Shown here one piece after another: positions 26,107-34,178 of a DNA stretch of 64,000 nucleotides. How positions within the stretch are numbered: position 1 is the stretch's first letter; every line of letters starts with the position of its first letter. A model generated the notes under the pieces. The model did no database searches and had not been told where the DNA came from. It saw only the letters and a list, made by a program, of their open reading frames with translations. A program made the translations under genes and the position numbers. Source of the DNA: Oscillospiraceae bacterium (GTDB lineage Bacteria; Bacillota; Clostridia; Oscillospirales; Ruminococcaceae); contig SVMX01000006.1 of NCBI GenBank assembly GCA_015067175.1, forward strand, positions 1 through 64,000. Reading direction: 5' to 3'.

Positions 26107-27825
26107 ATGAAAAAGGAGCTTATCTCGTTTTTTTGTATAGCATTATTACTTATAAATTCAGTGGGCTGTGCCAACACCTCATCAGAAAGCAGCTCGGTTC
26201 CCGTGCAGTCTGAAAGCTCCGGTACATCTGCTCCCGAGGAGAGCACTGCGGCAACGTCTGATACGGAGAGCTCAGCTCCTGATGAAACACAAAAGAGCGA
26301 AGCCACTACTTCTGCACCGCAGACTACTGCAAGTTCTACAGCCGAAACAACTGCTGCAACTACGGCTTTGACCTCAGCTGCGACATCTTCAACTACTGAG
26401 ACTACCACTGCGTCAACAACGCAGACAACAGCCTCAAGCGCTCAGACCACTGTAACGACTACAAAAGCAACTACTACTGCTAAGCCTGTTGAAATACCTC
26501 CCTCAGAGGACCTTTCCGATCTTATGCTGCAATACTATGAAGAAACAGCAGAGCGAGAAGAGGATTTTGCTGATATAGCAAAGAAAAAGACCATGCCCGC
26601 AGTGTATATCACTACCTACGACAACGAGCGCATTTTGTCTAAGGATTACTACGTAGACGCTGTGATAGATGTGGTGAACTGCGATGAAGAGTACAGGCTG
26701 ACGGCTGAGGGCGGCGTTAAGGTGCGCGGAAACTCTACCGCAAACGACAGCGAAAAGCCGTATCGCATCAAGTTTGACAAAAAGCAGGGAATGCTGGGCC
26801 TGCATGATGATATGAAGTTTAAAAGCTGGGTGCTCCTGCGCTCGCAGTGGAATTTGGTTCCCGACTGCATGGGCTTTGCGCTTGCCGAAACTATATTTGA
26901 CGGTGAATATTACAGCTCTGATTATACTTATGTAAACGTGTATATAAACGGCAGAGGCGTCGGACTTTACCTGCTATGTGAGCAAAATCAAGCTGTCGAG
27001 GGCAGGGTAGAGGTCTATGAGCCTAAGGAAGACGAGCTTCAGACCGATATCGGCTATTTCCTCGAAATGGACAACTACGCAAATGAAGACGAAGCGCCGT
27101 TTTTCACGCTTGATTATGACGGCATTGAATTTACCGATTATGTTGGAACGACAAAGGCTTTCGTTCCCGATGATTTCTCGATCAAGAGCGACATCACCTG
27201 TGATGAACAGCGTCAGTTCATTGCAAAATATCTTGACGGTGTTTTCCACATTATGTATGAGGCGGTTGAAAATGACAAGCCGATGATGTTTGACAAGGAT
27301 TATAATGTTTTATCAGCCGAGGGCGTTTATCCCACAGCAAAGGAAGCTGTGGAGGCAGTTATTGACCTTGATTCGATGGTAAACACCATGATCTTGCAGG
27401 AGCTTGTTCACAACTACGACGTAGGTGCGGGAAGCTTCTTTATGGCGGTTGACTTTTCCGAGGAGAGCAAGTATGAGCGGCTTACATTCCTCGCTCCGTG
27501 GGATTTCAACTGGGCATACAGCGAGGAAACTCACGGCAGATACTACGCGGGAGCTTTTCAGAAGCCTGTGCATGATATGTATGAGCGCTCTAACGTTTGG
27601 CTCACAGTTATCATGAAGGCTGATTGGTTCAGGGATATGCTTAAAGAAAAGTGGAAGGAGCTTGACAACGGCACTGCGCTTGCCAAGACTGCCGCAAATG
27701 TTTTTAAGATAGCTCAGTCGCTTGAAAATGACCTTGGCGATGAAAGCTGGCGCATTGACTCAGCAAAGGGCGTTGTTTCCTTTGTAAGAGGCAGGATACA
27801 GTGGCTCAAAGGTGAGTGGGAATAA
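26107..27825 (+). CDS. CotH-kinase-domain lipoprotein 2
   Basis: A 572-residue lipoprotein: signal peptide with lipobox INSVGC (Cys21), then an exceptionally Ser/Thr-rich linker (about 22-132, long TTTTA-type runs), then a CotH domain. Motifs are VKVRGNSTAND, KPYRIKFDKKQGMLGL, NVYINGRGVGLYLLCEQ and APWDFNWAYS (WDFN at 465-468). The motif usually reads WDFD, so the second acidic residue is Asn here, which may weaken catalysis. GGAAAGGA precedes the ATG at 26107; the upstream ATG at 26068 overlaps the promoter. It diverges from the VTC unit. Confidence 0.88.
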   Translation: MKKELISFFCIALLLINSVGCANTSSESSSVPVQSESSGTSAPEESTAATSDTESSAPDETQKSEATTSAPQTTASSTAETTAATTALTSAATSSTTETTTASTTQTTASSAQTTVTTTKATTTAKPVEIPPSEDLSDLMLQYYEETAEREEDFADIAKKKTMPAVYITTYDNERILSKDYYVDAVIDVVNCDEEYRLTAEGGVKVRGNSTANDSEKPYRIKFDKKQGMLGLHDDMKFKSWVLLRSQWNLVPDCMGFALAETIFDGEYYSSDYTYVNVYINGRGVGLYLLCEQNQAVEGRVEVYEPKEDELQTDIGYFLEMDNYANEDEAPFFTLDYDGIEFTDYVGTTKAFVPDDFSIKSDITCDEQRQFIAKYLDGVFHIMYEAVENDKPMMFDKDYNVLSAEGVYPTAKEAVEAVIDLDSMVNTMILQELVHNYDVGAGSFFMAVDFSEESKYERLTFLAPWDFNWAYSEETHGRYYAGAFQKPVHDMYERSNVWLTVIMKADWFRDMLKEKWKELDNGTALAKTAANVFKIAQSLENDLGDESWRIDSAKGVVSFVRGRIQWLKGEWE

Positions 27826-27830
27826 CATGA

Positions 27831-27860
27831 AAGCTCCGAGAAATATCTCGGAGCTTTTTA
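27831..27860. terminator. Bidirectional terminator between two CotH genes
   Basis: A 10-bp perfect stem (27831-27840 with 27847-27856) with a 6-base loop is followed by TTTTTATG on the plus strand. It separates the convergent CotH 2 and CotH 3 genes. Confidence 0.85.
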
Positions 27861-27862
27861 TG

Positions 27863-29602
27863 TCATATATTTTCGTCGATCCAATCGGCTCTGTCGTTGA
27901 GGAAATCCTTGAGATACTGAAGCTGAAGCTCATAGGTATTTGCTTTGTAGTTGCTCCATGAGGAGTATCCAGCCTTGATATCCCATATATCCCAGACTTG
28001 GAAATTCTCAACCTGTGAGGGATAAATCTTTTCGCCGTAGTAGTCAATGGTATCCATAGCGGTCTGTAAAAGCTCGTCGCGAACCTCAAACCATCTTTCT
28101 CTGAGCCGCGCTCTGAAGCTTTCGTTTTTCATGAGGTAGTTTCCCCACGACGCCTGAACATAAGCGTCCTCGTCATAAGAGCCGATGATGGTCCAGCTGT
28201 CATAGTGAGAATTATCCACAACAAGGTTTCCGAAAGCAAGGTCAAAGTCCCATATCGGGCCCATTTTCAGCAGTCCTCCGACATCTTTTGTAAGAAAACA
28301 GCTTCTTCTGAAAGCACTGTCGGTGTTGTTTGTAAGCTCTTGAATGATTATCCAGTCGCAAAAGCTGTCGATGTCGATGTATTCCTCAAGCCCCTCCTTT
28401 GCAACTATGGCATCATCAGCGCCTTGCACCCATGACATTATGTGTTCCTTTTGCTCGTCGGTGATGTTTTTTGGACTTGGGTAGTTGAAAGTGATAAAAT
28501 TCAGCAGGTCGGAATCGGCGTGGAAATAATCAACGCCTTTAGTAGTGTAGTCGCTGTCAGCGCCGCCGACCTCAAGAAGATATCCGCATTCAGCAGATTC
28601 CTCGGATTGCTCGGTGATATTCACACGGTTTTTGCCTGTTTCCATGTGTTCTCCGATGGAATAAACACCTTGATACTCGCCGTTTATAAACAGATCGACG
28701 GGGTACTGCGTGGGCACCCAATCAAAATTGTCCATCACCTTGCCCATTGAGTAGGCAAGCGTACATCTCATCAGTGATTTGTCAGCGTAGTTTGCAAGCA
28801 GTATCCAATCTTTGTTTGCAGGCAGACCGAGCACCTCAGCTTTTTCGTCAAGCTTTATCTTGTAGGGCTTTTTGTCCCACTTCCATGTTGAGTTGCCTCT
28901 TCCTCTGATAGTGCCGCTTGCCATAGAAAGTCCGTGGCTGTATTCGGGGGCATTGGTACAGTCGATGGAAATAGTCATTTCGGTGGTCTTGTTGCGCTTT
29001 ATATCGTCTACGTCCTTGTCGTCAGCAAGCGTTATATTGATTATGGGAAGCAACCCATGCGTCTGCTCGGTAATGACTGTGTATTCCTTGGTCTGACCGT
29101 TAATGTCCTCAACAATAAAGGTCTGTTCATCGTTAAGATCAAGCTTTGCAGTGGTTTCGGTGTCTCCGAAGATACAAGTTCCGTTCTCGGCTTCCGCGGT
29201 GACGCTAGCAAACTTCAGCTCATAGGGCGAAGCGTAATTCGCGTTATATGTGGCATCGCAATAAACAGTGCTGTCCTCTTCGTCGATCTTATATTTGAGC
29301 TTTGTGCCGTTGGGAGTTGTAGCGACAAACGAAAGAAGCTCACCGCAGTATTCTTCGATAACAGGCGGCTCCTCGGTTTCGGGCTCTGTCGTTGTGGTAG
29401 TTGCTGAAGTTGTCGCAGACGTTGTGGTCGTCACAGTTGTGGAAACGCTTGTTGAAGCAGAGGTCTGCGTGGTCGATGCCGTTGTTGCCTCGGGCTGTGA
29501 AACCGTATCAATACTTGATGTGCTGTTATTGCCGCCACAGGCGCTGAAAGCTAAAAGCGCTGTAACTAAGGCTGTGATAGCTGTTATAGTCCTTTTTGTC
29601 AT
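27863..29602 (-). CDS. CotH-kinase-domain lipoprotein 3
   Basis: A 579-residue lipoprotein with lipobox AFSAC (Cys22) and a Ser/Thr-rich linker (about 24-75). A small beta domain (about 80-165) precedes the CotH domain (about 180-560). This copy looks the most canonical: IRGRGNSTWKWDKKPYKIKLD, WILLANYADKSLMR, DLFINGEYQGVYSIGEH and PIWDFDLAFGN (WDFD at 451-454). It is monocistronic, with its own consensus promoter. It probably acts as a surface-attached kinase; the acceptor protein is unknown. Its own linker, or those of its paralogues, are possible acceptors (inference). Confidence 0.9.
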   Translation of the reverse strand: MTKRTITAITALVTALLAFSACGGNNSTSSIDTVSQPEATTASTTQTSASTSVSTTVTTTTSATTSATTTTTEPETEEPPVIEEYCGELLSFVATTPNGTKLKYKIDEEDSTVYCDATYNANYASPYELKFASVTAEAENGTCIFGDTETTAKLDLNDEQTFIVEDINGQTKEYTVITEQTHGLLPIINITLADDKDVDDIKRNKTTEMTISIDCTNAPEYSHGLSMASGTIRGRGNSTWKWDKKPYKIKLDEKAEVLGLPANKDWILLANYADKSLMRCTLAYSMGKVMDNFDWVPTQYPVDLFINGEYQGVYSIGEHMETGKNRVNITEQSEESAECGYLLEVGGADSDYTTKGVDYFHADSDLLNFITFNYPSPKNITDEQKEHIMSWVQGADDAIVAKEGLEEYIDIDSFCDWIIIQELTNNTDSAFRRSCFLTKDVGGLLKMGPIWDFDLAFGNLVVDNSHYDSWTIIGSYDEDAYVQASWGNYLMKNESFRARLRERWFEVRDELLQTAMDTIDYYGEKIYPSQVENFQVWDIWDIKAGYSSWSNYKANTYELQLQYLKDFLNDRADWIDENI

Positions 29603-29640
29603 TTTAAGCCTCTATTGTATTAATATTATGTACAAATATG

Positions 29641-29669
29641 ATTCTAGCATATAAGCATTGATTTGTCAA
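29641..29669 (-). promoter_or_regulatory. Sigma-A promoter for CotH lipoprotein 3
   Basis: On the minus strand, TTGACA (29664-29669) and TAGAAT (29641-29646) have a 17-base spacer and lie about 40 bases before the start codon. Confidence 0.75.
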
Positions 29670-29750
29670 CAATGGTTTTTGTTATCGCCTGTCCAGTATA
29701 TTAAATACTATTGATTTTTGCGGTTTGGAACTTCAGCTTTTGAAACTGCA

Positions 29751-29782
29751 ATAAAAAGACCCACCGCGAAAAACGGTGGGTC
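29751..29782 (-). terminator. Terminator of the solute-binding protein gene
   Basis: A 9-bp stem (29758-29766 with 29774-29782), read on the minus strand, is followed by TTTTTAT. It lies just after the SBP stop. Confidence 0.85.
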
Positions 29783-29802
29783 AAATTTATGTAATGTTTA
29801 GA

Positions 29803-31326
29803 TTACATATATTCCTGAAGAAGACCTTCAATAGTGGGCATGATCTCTTCTCTTGTCTGTGTCCAGGACTGCTCCTCAAAGGTGCTTCCGTAAATACCCT
29901 TGCAGATAGGTGTGGAGAAGTCATCGCTGAAGCCGTACATATCTTCTATAACGAATGTGTACTTGGTGTCATCGAGCATTTCCATCCAGAAGTCGTAAAC
30001 TTGCTCGTCCCAAACGATTACCCATCTCTGCATACCAGCATAATCGCCTGCAGTATAAGTGATCTTCTCGGGGTCGACGTGGTCCTTCTTGACCTGGTTG
30101 ATAATTTTTTCGTCAGTCTCATACAGACGGTTGCAGTAGATAAATTCAACTGCGCCGTCAATATTGTCAGCACCTCTGGGGATCATAAATCCGTAAGAGT
30201 TAGCGCAGATGTAGTGCTCGTCGGTATTGGGATCCTTGGGGTAGGGTACGAAAGCAAAATCAGAGGGAGTGTTCAGAACATCGTTTTCTACACCAGGCTG
30301 ATCCTGTACAGCCTTAGCAGCAGCTTCGTATGTCCACTCAGGCTCAAGACCGAGGAACAGGATCTTGTCAGAGTAAGATTTTGCCCAAGCCGTGGGATCG
30401 ATCCAGTCGCCGTGGGGGTGAGACATAGGATAAAGCAGACCGTTTCTGCCCATTTCAGCAAGATACTCTATAGCTCTTGTGATATTGGGGTCTGCGAGGT
30501 TGTTCTGTATAGTGCCATCGGGTAATACATTAACGATAGATGTACCTGTTGTGTTGATGAAGCACTCAAGCATTGTGTCGGTTGAATAGAAACCAATATT
30601 CTCATCGCTGAGATTGCAGAATTCGATCATCATCTCACGCCATGCGTCCCAAGTCCACTCGCCTGCAACGCAATAGTCGTAGGGGTCTCTGAGACCTGCA
30701 TTTTCGATAGTCTTGCGGTTGTAGTTAAGAGCGTACTTAACAAGCATTCTGTGGGGGAAGTAGTAATACTTGCCATTATACTGATATTCGTCGATAAGGT
30801 CACGCATATCAGTCCAGATAGCGTCATCGGGGTTGAAATAATCATCGAGCGGCTCGAACATATTTTTGCTTACGCCGTAGGGGAAAGCAAGCGGCTCAAA
30901 CGTCAGAAGATCGGGAGAATCACCCGAAGCGATAAGTGTACCGAGCTTATCAAAGTAAGCGGAACCGTTGCTGGTGTTCTCATAAATGATATCGCCGCCG
31001 TATGTCTCGGACTCGAAAATAAGAACTTGCTCATCGGTCTTCTGGTCGGTGTGGATATCGTAATAGCCGAGGTAGTGAACCTCGCCTGCATTTCCGCTGG
31101 GTGTGAAGTCGCCTGTGTTAAGATCCTTTTCTTCCTTGTCTGTTGCAGCATTCTCGTTGGGGTCAATAGTGGTGCTTGTAGCGGTAGTTCCGGATGTGCT
31201 CGGAGCGTTTTGATCTCCGGTAGAAGCACTGGGAGTACCTGCGGGAGCTGCATCTTCACAGGCAGCAACGCTAAGTATCATAGCAGCCGCAAGACCGCAG
31301 CCAAGCAGCCTTTTGAGTTTGTTCAT
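29803..31326 (-). CDS. Extracellular solute-binding lipoprotein (ABC importer family 1), orphan
   Basis: A 507-residue lipoprotein: signal peptide with lipobox SVAAC (Cys23) and a Ser/Thr/Pro linker (about 25-65). A type I-II SBP fold follows, with GGDIIYENTSNGSAYFDKLG near the N-terminal lobe and many Trp/Tyr residues typical of sugar or oligosaccharide binders. AAGGAGG selects the ATG at 31326. No ABC permease or ATPase is adjacent, so partner genes must lie elsewhere or be shared. The gene diverges from an araC-type regulator from directly abutting promoters. The ligand is not known. Confidence 0.88.
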   Translation of the reverse strand: MNKLKRLLGCGLAAAMILSVAACEDAAPAGTPSASTGDQNAPSTSGTTATSTTIDPNENAATDKEEKDLNTGDFTPSGNAGEVHYLGYYDIHTDQKTDEQVLIFESETYGGDIIYENTSNGSAYFDKLGTLIASGDSPDLLTFEPLAFPYGVSKNMFEPLDDYFNPDDAIWTDMRDLIDEYQYNGKYYYFPHRMLVKYALNYNRKTIENAGLRDPYDYCVAGEWTWDAWREMMIEFCNLSDENIGFYSTDTMLECFINTTGTSIVNVLPDGTIQNNLADPNITRAIEYLAEMGRNGLLYPMSHPHGDWIDPTAWAKSYSDKILFLGLEPEWTYEAAAKAVQDQPGVENDVLNTPSDFAFVPYPKDPNTDEHYICANSYGFMIPRGADNIDGAVEFIYCNRLYETDEKIINQVKKDHVDPEKITYTAGDYAGMQRWVIVWDEQVYDFWMEMLDDTKYTFVIEDMYGFSDDFSTPICKGIYGSTFEEQSWTQTREEIMPTIEGLLQEYM

Positions 31327-31384
31327 GTTATTTCCTCCTTGATATAATAGGCAAATATGTGCAGCATTCACTGCTTATTATTTA

Positions 31385-31413
31385 ATTATACACTCGAATT
31401 TCAGTAATAGCAA
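31385..31413 (-). promoter_or_regulatory. Promoter of the solute-binding protein gene
   Basis: On the minus strand, TTGCTA (31408-31413) and TATAAT (31385-31390) have a 17-base spacer. Its -35 box touches the -35 box of the divergent promoter. Confidence 0.75.
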
Positions 31414-31442
31414 TTGACAATATTCCCGATTTATAGTATAAT
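31414..31442 (+). promoter_or_regulatory. Consensus promoter toward the araC-type gene
   Basis: A perfect TTGACA (31414-31419), a 17-base spacer and a perfect TATAAT (31437-31442). It starts a leader of about 265 bases before the regulator ATG at 31716. Confidence 0.8.
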
Positions 31443-31715
31443 ATTCTCAGAGGAAGCGATGTTTTAAAACCTCATGGTGAAGCTTCGACTAAAAAAAGTA
31501 ATTTGATAATTGTATTTTTATCTCATAATGTAACGGTTTACTTGATTTTTTGCGTAAACGTTATAAATGTTTTAACAATGCTGTTTATTGGTTTTATTAG
31601 TTGCTTTGAGATGAAAATATATTCCCGCACTCTTGCATGATGTTTCCTAAAATATATGCATTTGGTGTATGGTATTATCTTCCCGATTTAAGTAATTAGG
31701 CAGGTTATTTACTTT
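31443..31715 (+). other. Long AT-rich leader upstream of the AraC-type regulator
   Basis: About 270 bases without a gene. Near its start, AGAGGAAGCG precedes a two-codon ORF (ATG TTT TAA at about 31460). An imperfect inverted repeat, TAACGGTTTAC (31531-31541) with GTAAACGTTA (31554-31563), has the AACGTT core seen in LacI-family and CcpA-type operators. I see no further gene, terminator or recognised riboswitch. Confidence 0.4.
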
Positions 31716-32645
31716 ATGAAAAACAATACTGACAACTTTTATTCCACAGCAAGCGGTTTCCCGATAAGATTATACAGCGCGCGCCCTGACAACGAGGGCG
31801 CAGTGCCGCTTCACAGACATAACGAACTTGAGCTTTTGCTTGTGCGCGAGGGCACGCTGAGACTCAATTTCAGCGAGGACAGCCTTGAGCTTTCGGCAGG
31901 TCATGGTGTGCTGATTAACTCAGGCGTTATGCACAGCCTCGGCGGCTCAGCTGATTGTGTATGCACGTATGTCATGTTTTCGGACGAGTTTGTTGCACCC
32001 GCAGGCAGTGCTATCAGTCTTAAATATGTAAAGCCATTCGTACTTAACCACACACTACCTTATGTTCCTCTTGACGGCAGATTTGAATGGCAGAGCAAGG
32101 CGCTTTCAGCGGCCGAGGAGGTCTTTGCACTGCTTGCACGCTACACCGGTGCGGTTTCACATCTTCCTTATGATGATCTTGTAACATCGCTTCCCGAAAG
32201 CAGCTGTTGGGAGCTTGACGTTCATACTCTTGTCGGTGAGATATGGAGCAGTATATACAAGGGACTTGAGGGTGCGGTAAAGAGCACTGTGCTGGGCAAT
32301 GAATATGCGGCACGCCGCCGCACTCAGCTTATGACGGACTTTATAAGGGATAATTATCGCGAGCAGATATCTCTTTCCGAGATCGCTGCTGCTGCCAATA
32401 TCAGCAAAAGCGAGGCAGCGCGCTGCTTTCAAAGCTGTCTGCATATTTCGCCCGTTGCTTATTTGCTGCGGTATCGCGTTGAGGTCGCTGAGCAGCTTTT
32501 GCAAAACAGCAGTATGACGATCGAGGCGGTGGGCTATGAATGTGGTTTCAGCTCGGCTTCTTATTTCTGCCGAATGTTCCAGCGTTACACGGGAATGACT
32601 CCCGGAAGCTTCCGAAAGGGAAAAAATAACTTACATGGTTCTTGA
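31716..32645 (+). CDS. AraC-family transcriptional regulator
   Basis: A 309-residue regulator. An N-terminal cupin sensing domain (VPLHRHNELELLLVREG, then INSGVMHSLGG) is followed by a C-terminal AraC double HTH (about 205-305): ISLSEIAAAANISKSEAARCF and IEAVGYECGFSSASYFCRMFQRYTGMTPGSFRKG. AraC/cupin proteins of this type usually sense sugars and activate nearby transport or hydrolase genes. Likely targets are the divergent SBP gene and the downstream symporter and glycosidase. AGGCAGG lies before the ATG. Confidence 0.93.
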   Translation: MKNNTDNFYSTASGFPIRLYSARPDNEGAVPLHRHNELELLLVREGTLRLNFSEDSLELSAGHGVLINSGVMHSLGGSADCVCTYVMFSDEFVAPAGSAISLKYVKPFVLNHTLPYVPLDGRFEWQSKALSAAEEVFALLARYTGAVSHLPYDDLVTSLPESSCWELDVHTLVGEIWSSIYKGLEGAVKSTVLGNEYAARRRTQLMTDFIRDNYREQISLSEIAAAANISKSEAARCFQSCLHISPVAYLLRYRVEVAEQLLQNSSMTIEAVGYECGFSSASYFCRMFQRYTGMTPGSFRKGKNNLHGS

Positions 32646-32670
32646 CACAAACGCTACAATATAGTATAAT
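32642..32670 (+). promoter_or_regulatory. Consensus promoter for the sodium symporter gene
   Basis: TTGACA (32642-32647) and TATAAT (32665-32670) with a 17-base spacer. The -35 box contains the TGA stop of the AraC gene (32643-32645). Confidence 0.85.
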
Positions 32671-32708
32671 ACACTAGTTTGAAAGTATTTTTAGGAAGGT
32701 AGTCGTTA

Positions 32709-34085
32709 ATGGAAAGAGATAAGCTGAAAAGCCGAATCGGCTTTATTCTGATCAGTGCAGGCTGTGCTATCGGTATAGGAAATGTGTGGAAATTTCCTTA
32801 CGTTGTCGGCGAAAACGGCGGCGGCTTGTTTGTGCTGATATACCTGTTTTTCCTGTTGGTGTTTGGTGTTCCTATTTTAACAATGGAGTTCTCGTTGGGA
32901 CGCGCAGCGCAGAAAAGCCCTGTAAAGCTGTATCAGCAGCTTGAAAAGCCTGGACATAAATGGCATATCCACGGTTATTTCTGTCTTGCGGGAAATTATC
33001 TGCTGATGATGTTTTACACCACGGTCGCAGGCTGGATGATAAACTATTTTGTGTCGATGATTTCAGGAAAATTCAACGGGCTTGATTCTGCGGGAATAAG
33101 CGAGACCTTTAAAACAATGCAGTCAGACCCGCTTTCGTCAGTGCTTTTTATGGGCATTGCTGTAGTTGTCGGCTTTGCTGTCTGCGCGCTCGGCGTTCAG
33201 GGCGGACTTGAAAAGATAACAAAGGTGATGATGGTTGCGCTGCTTGCGATATTGGTAGTGCTTGCTGTAAACAGCGTTATCATTGATATCGGAAACGGCG
33301 GCGAGGGCTTGTCCTTCTATCTGCTTCCCGACTTCGACAGAGCCGCAGAGATCGGCATTTTCAATGTTATCGTTGCGGCAATGAATCAGTCCTTTTTCAC
33401 GCTCAGTATCGGTATCGGCTCTATGGCGATATTCGGAAGCTACATCGGCAAGGAGCGCTCGCTGCTTGGTGAATCGGTGAATATAGCGCTGCTTGATACA
33501 TTTGTTGCAGTTGCTTCGGGACTTATCATTTTCCCTGCGTGCTTTGCGAATGATGTAGCAGTAAACGCGGGCCCCGGTCTCATTTTTGAAACGCTGCCCA
33601 ATGTATTCAATCAGATGCAGGGCGGACAGATATGGGGAAGTCTGTTCTTCGTGTTCATGTCCTTTGCGGCGCTTTCCACTGTTTTTGCGGTATTCGAGAA
33701 CATCATTTCCTGCACCTCTGACCTCTTTGGTTGGAGCAGAAAGAAAGCCTGCATTATTAATGCAGTTGCTATGTTTGTGCTTTCTCTTCCGTGCTCACTG
33801 GGCTTTGGATTGCTCAGCGGAGTTACACCGCTCGGTGAGGGCAGCACGATACTTGATTTCGAAGATTTCCTTGTCAGCAATATTCTGCTTCCGCTCGGCT
33901 CCATTGTGTTTATCATTTTCTGCGTTTCTCGCTACGGCTGGGGCTGGAATAAGTTTGAGGAAGAGGCCAACTGCGGTAAAGGCTTAAAGGTTAAGCGCTG
34001 GATGCGCGGATATATGACATGGGTGCTTCCTGTGGCAGTTGCTGCGGTGTTCTTTGTCGGCATATACAATACTTTTTGGAATTAA
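32709..34085 (+). CDS. Sodium:neurotransmitter symporter (SNF/NSS) family transporter
   Basis: A 458-residue membrane protein with about eleven transmembrane helices. Helix 1 carries GFILISAGCAIGIGNVWKFPY with the NSS sodium/substrate-binding unwound stretch, followed by ENGGGLFVLIYL and GVPILTMEFSLGR. The family imports amino acids, tryptamine-like amines or osmolytes with sodium; bacterial members often have 11 helices, as here. It has its own promoter between the AraC-type regulator and the glycosidase. Confidence 0.93.
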   Translation: MERDKLKSRIGFILISAGCAIGIGNVWKFPYVVGENGGGLFVLIYLFFLLVFGVPILTMEFSLGRAAQKSPVKLYQQLEKPGHKWHIHGYFCLAGNYLLMMFYTTVAGWMINYFVSMISGKFNGLDSAGISETFKTMQSDPLSSVLFMGIAVVVGFAVCALGVQGGLEKITKVMMVALLAILVVLAVNSVIIDIGNGGEGLSFYLLPDFDRAAEIGIFNVIVAAMNQSFFTLSIGIGSMAIFGSYIGKERSLLGESVNIALLDTFVAVASGLIIFPACFANDVAVNAGPGLIFETLPNVFNQMQGGQIWGSLFFVFMSFAALSTVFAVFENIISCTSDLFGWSRKKACIINAVAMFVLSLPCSLGFGLLSGVTPLGEGSTILDFEDFLVSNILLPLGSIVFIIFCVSRYGWGWNKFEEEANCGKGLKVKRWMRGYMTWVLPVAVAAVFFVGIYNTFWN

Positions 34086-34098
34086 GGCAATATAGTTA

Positions 34099-34127
34099 TT
34101 GACAATGTCCTTTTTGTGTAGTAAAAT
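34099..34127 (+). promoter_or_regulatory. Promoter of the GH59-like gene
   Basis: TTGACA (34099-34104) and TAAAAT (34122-34127) with a 17-base spacer. The spacer is the left arm of the overlapping inverted repeat. Confidence 0.7.
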
Positions 34128-34178
34128 TTATACAGTATATCTGCATTAAATTATCACTACGCAGAAAGGACATTTTTT
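34104..34178 (+). terminator. 18-bp hairpin plus T-tract overlapping a promoter and a ribosome binding site
   Basis: The left arm 34104-34121 pairs with 34157-34174 over 18 positions, two of them G-U in RNA, with a 35-base loop. The pairing is followed by T residues to 34178, directly before the ATG at 34179. The left arm occupies the -35/-10 spacer of the glycosidase promoter. The right arm contains the GAAAGGA ribosome binding site. In read-through RNA from the symporter gene it should act as a terminator and hide the site; RNA started at the local promoter lacks the left arm. Confidence 0.65.

Noticed and set aside
29776-30525. 249-codon plus-strand frame opposite the solute-binding protein gene
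   Set aside because: It starts inside the terminator and runs antisense to a clear lipoprotein gene; no ribosome binding site.
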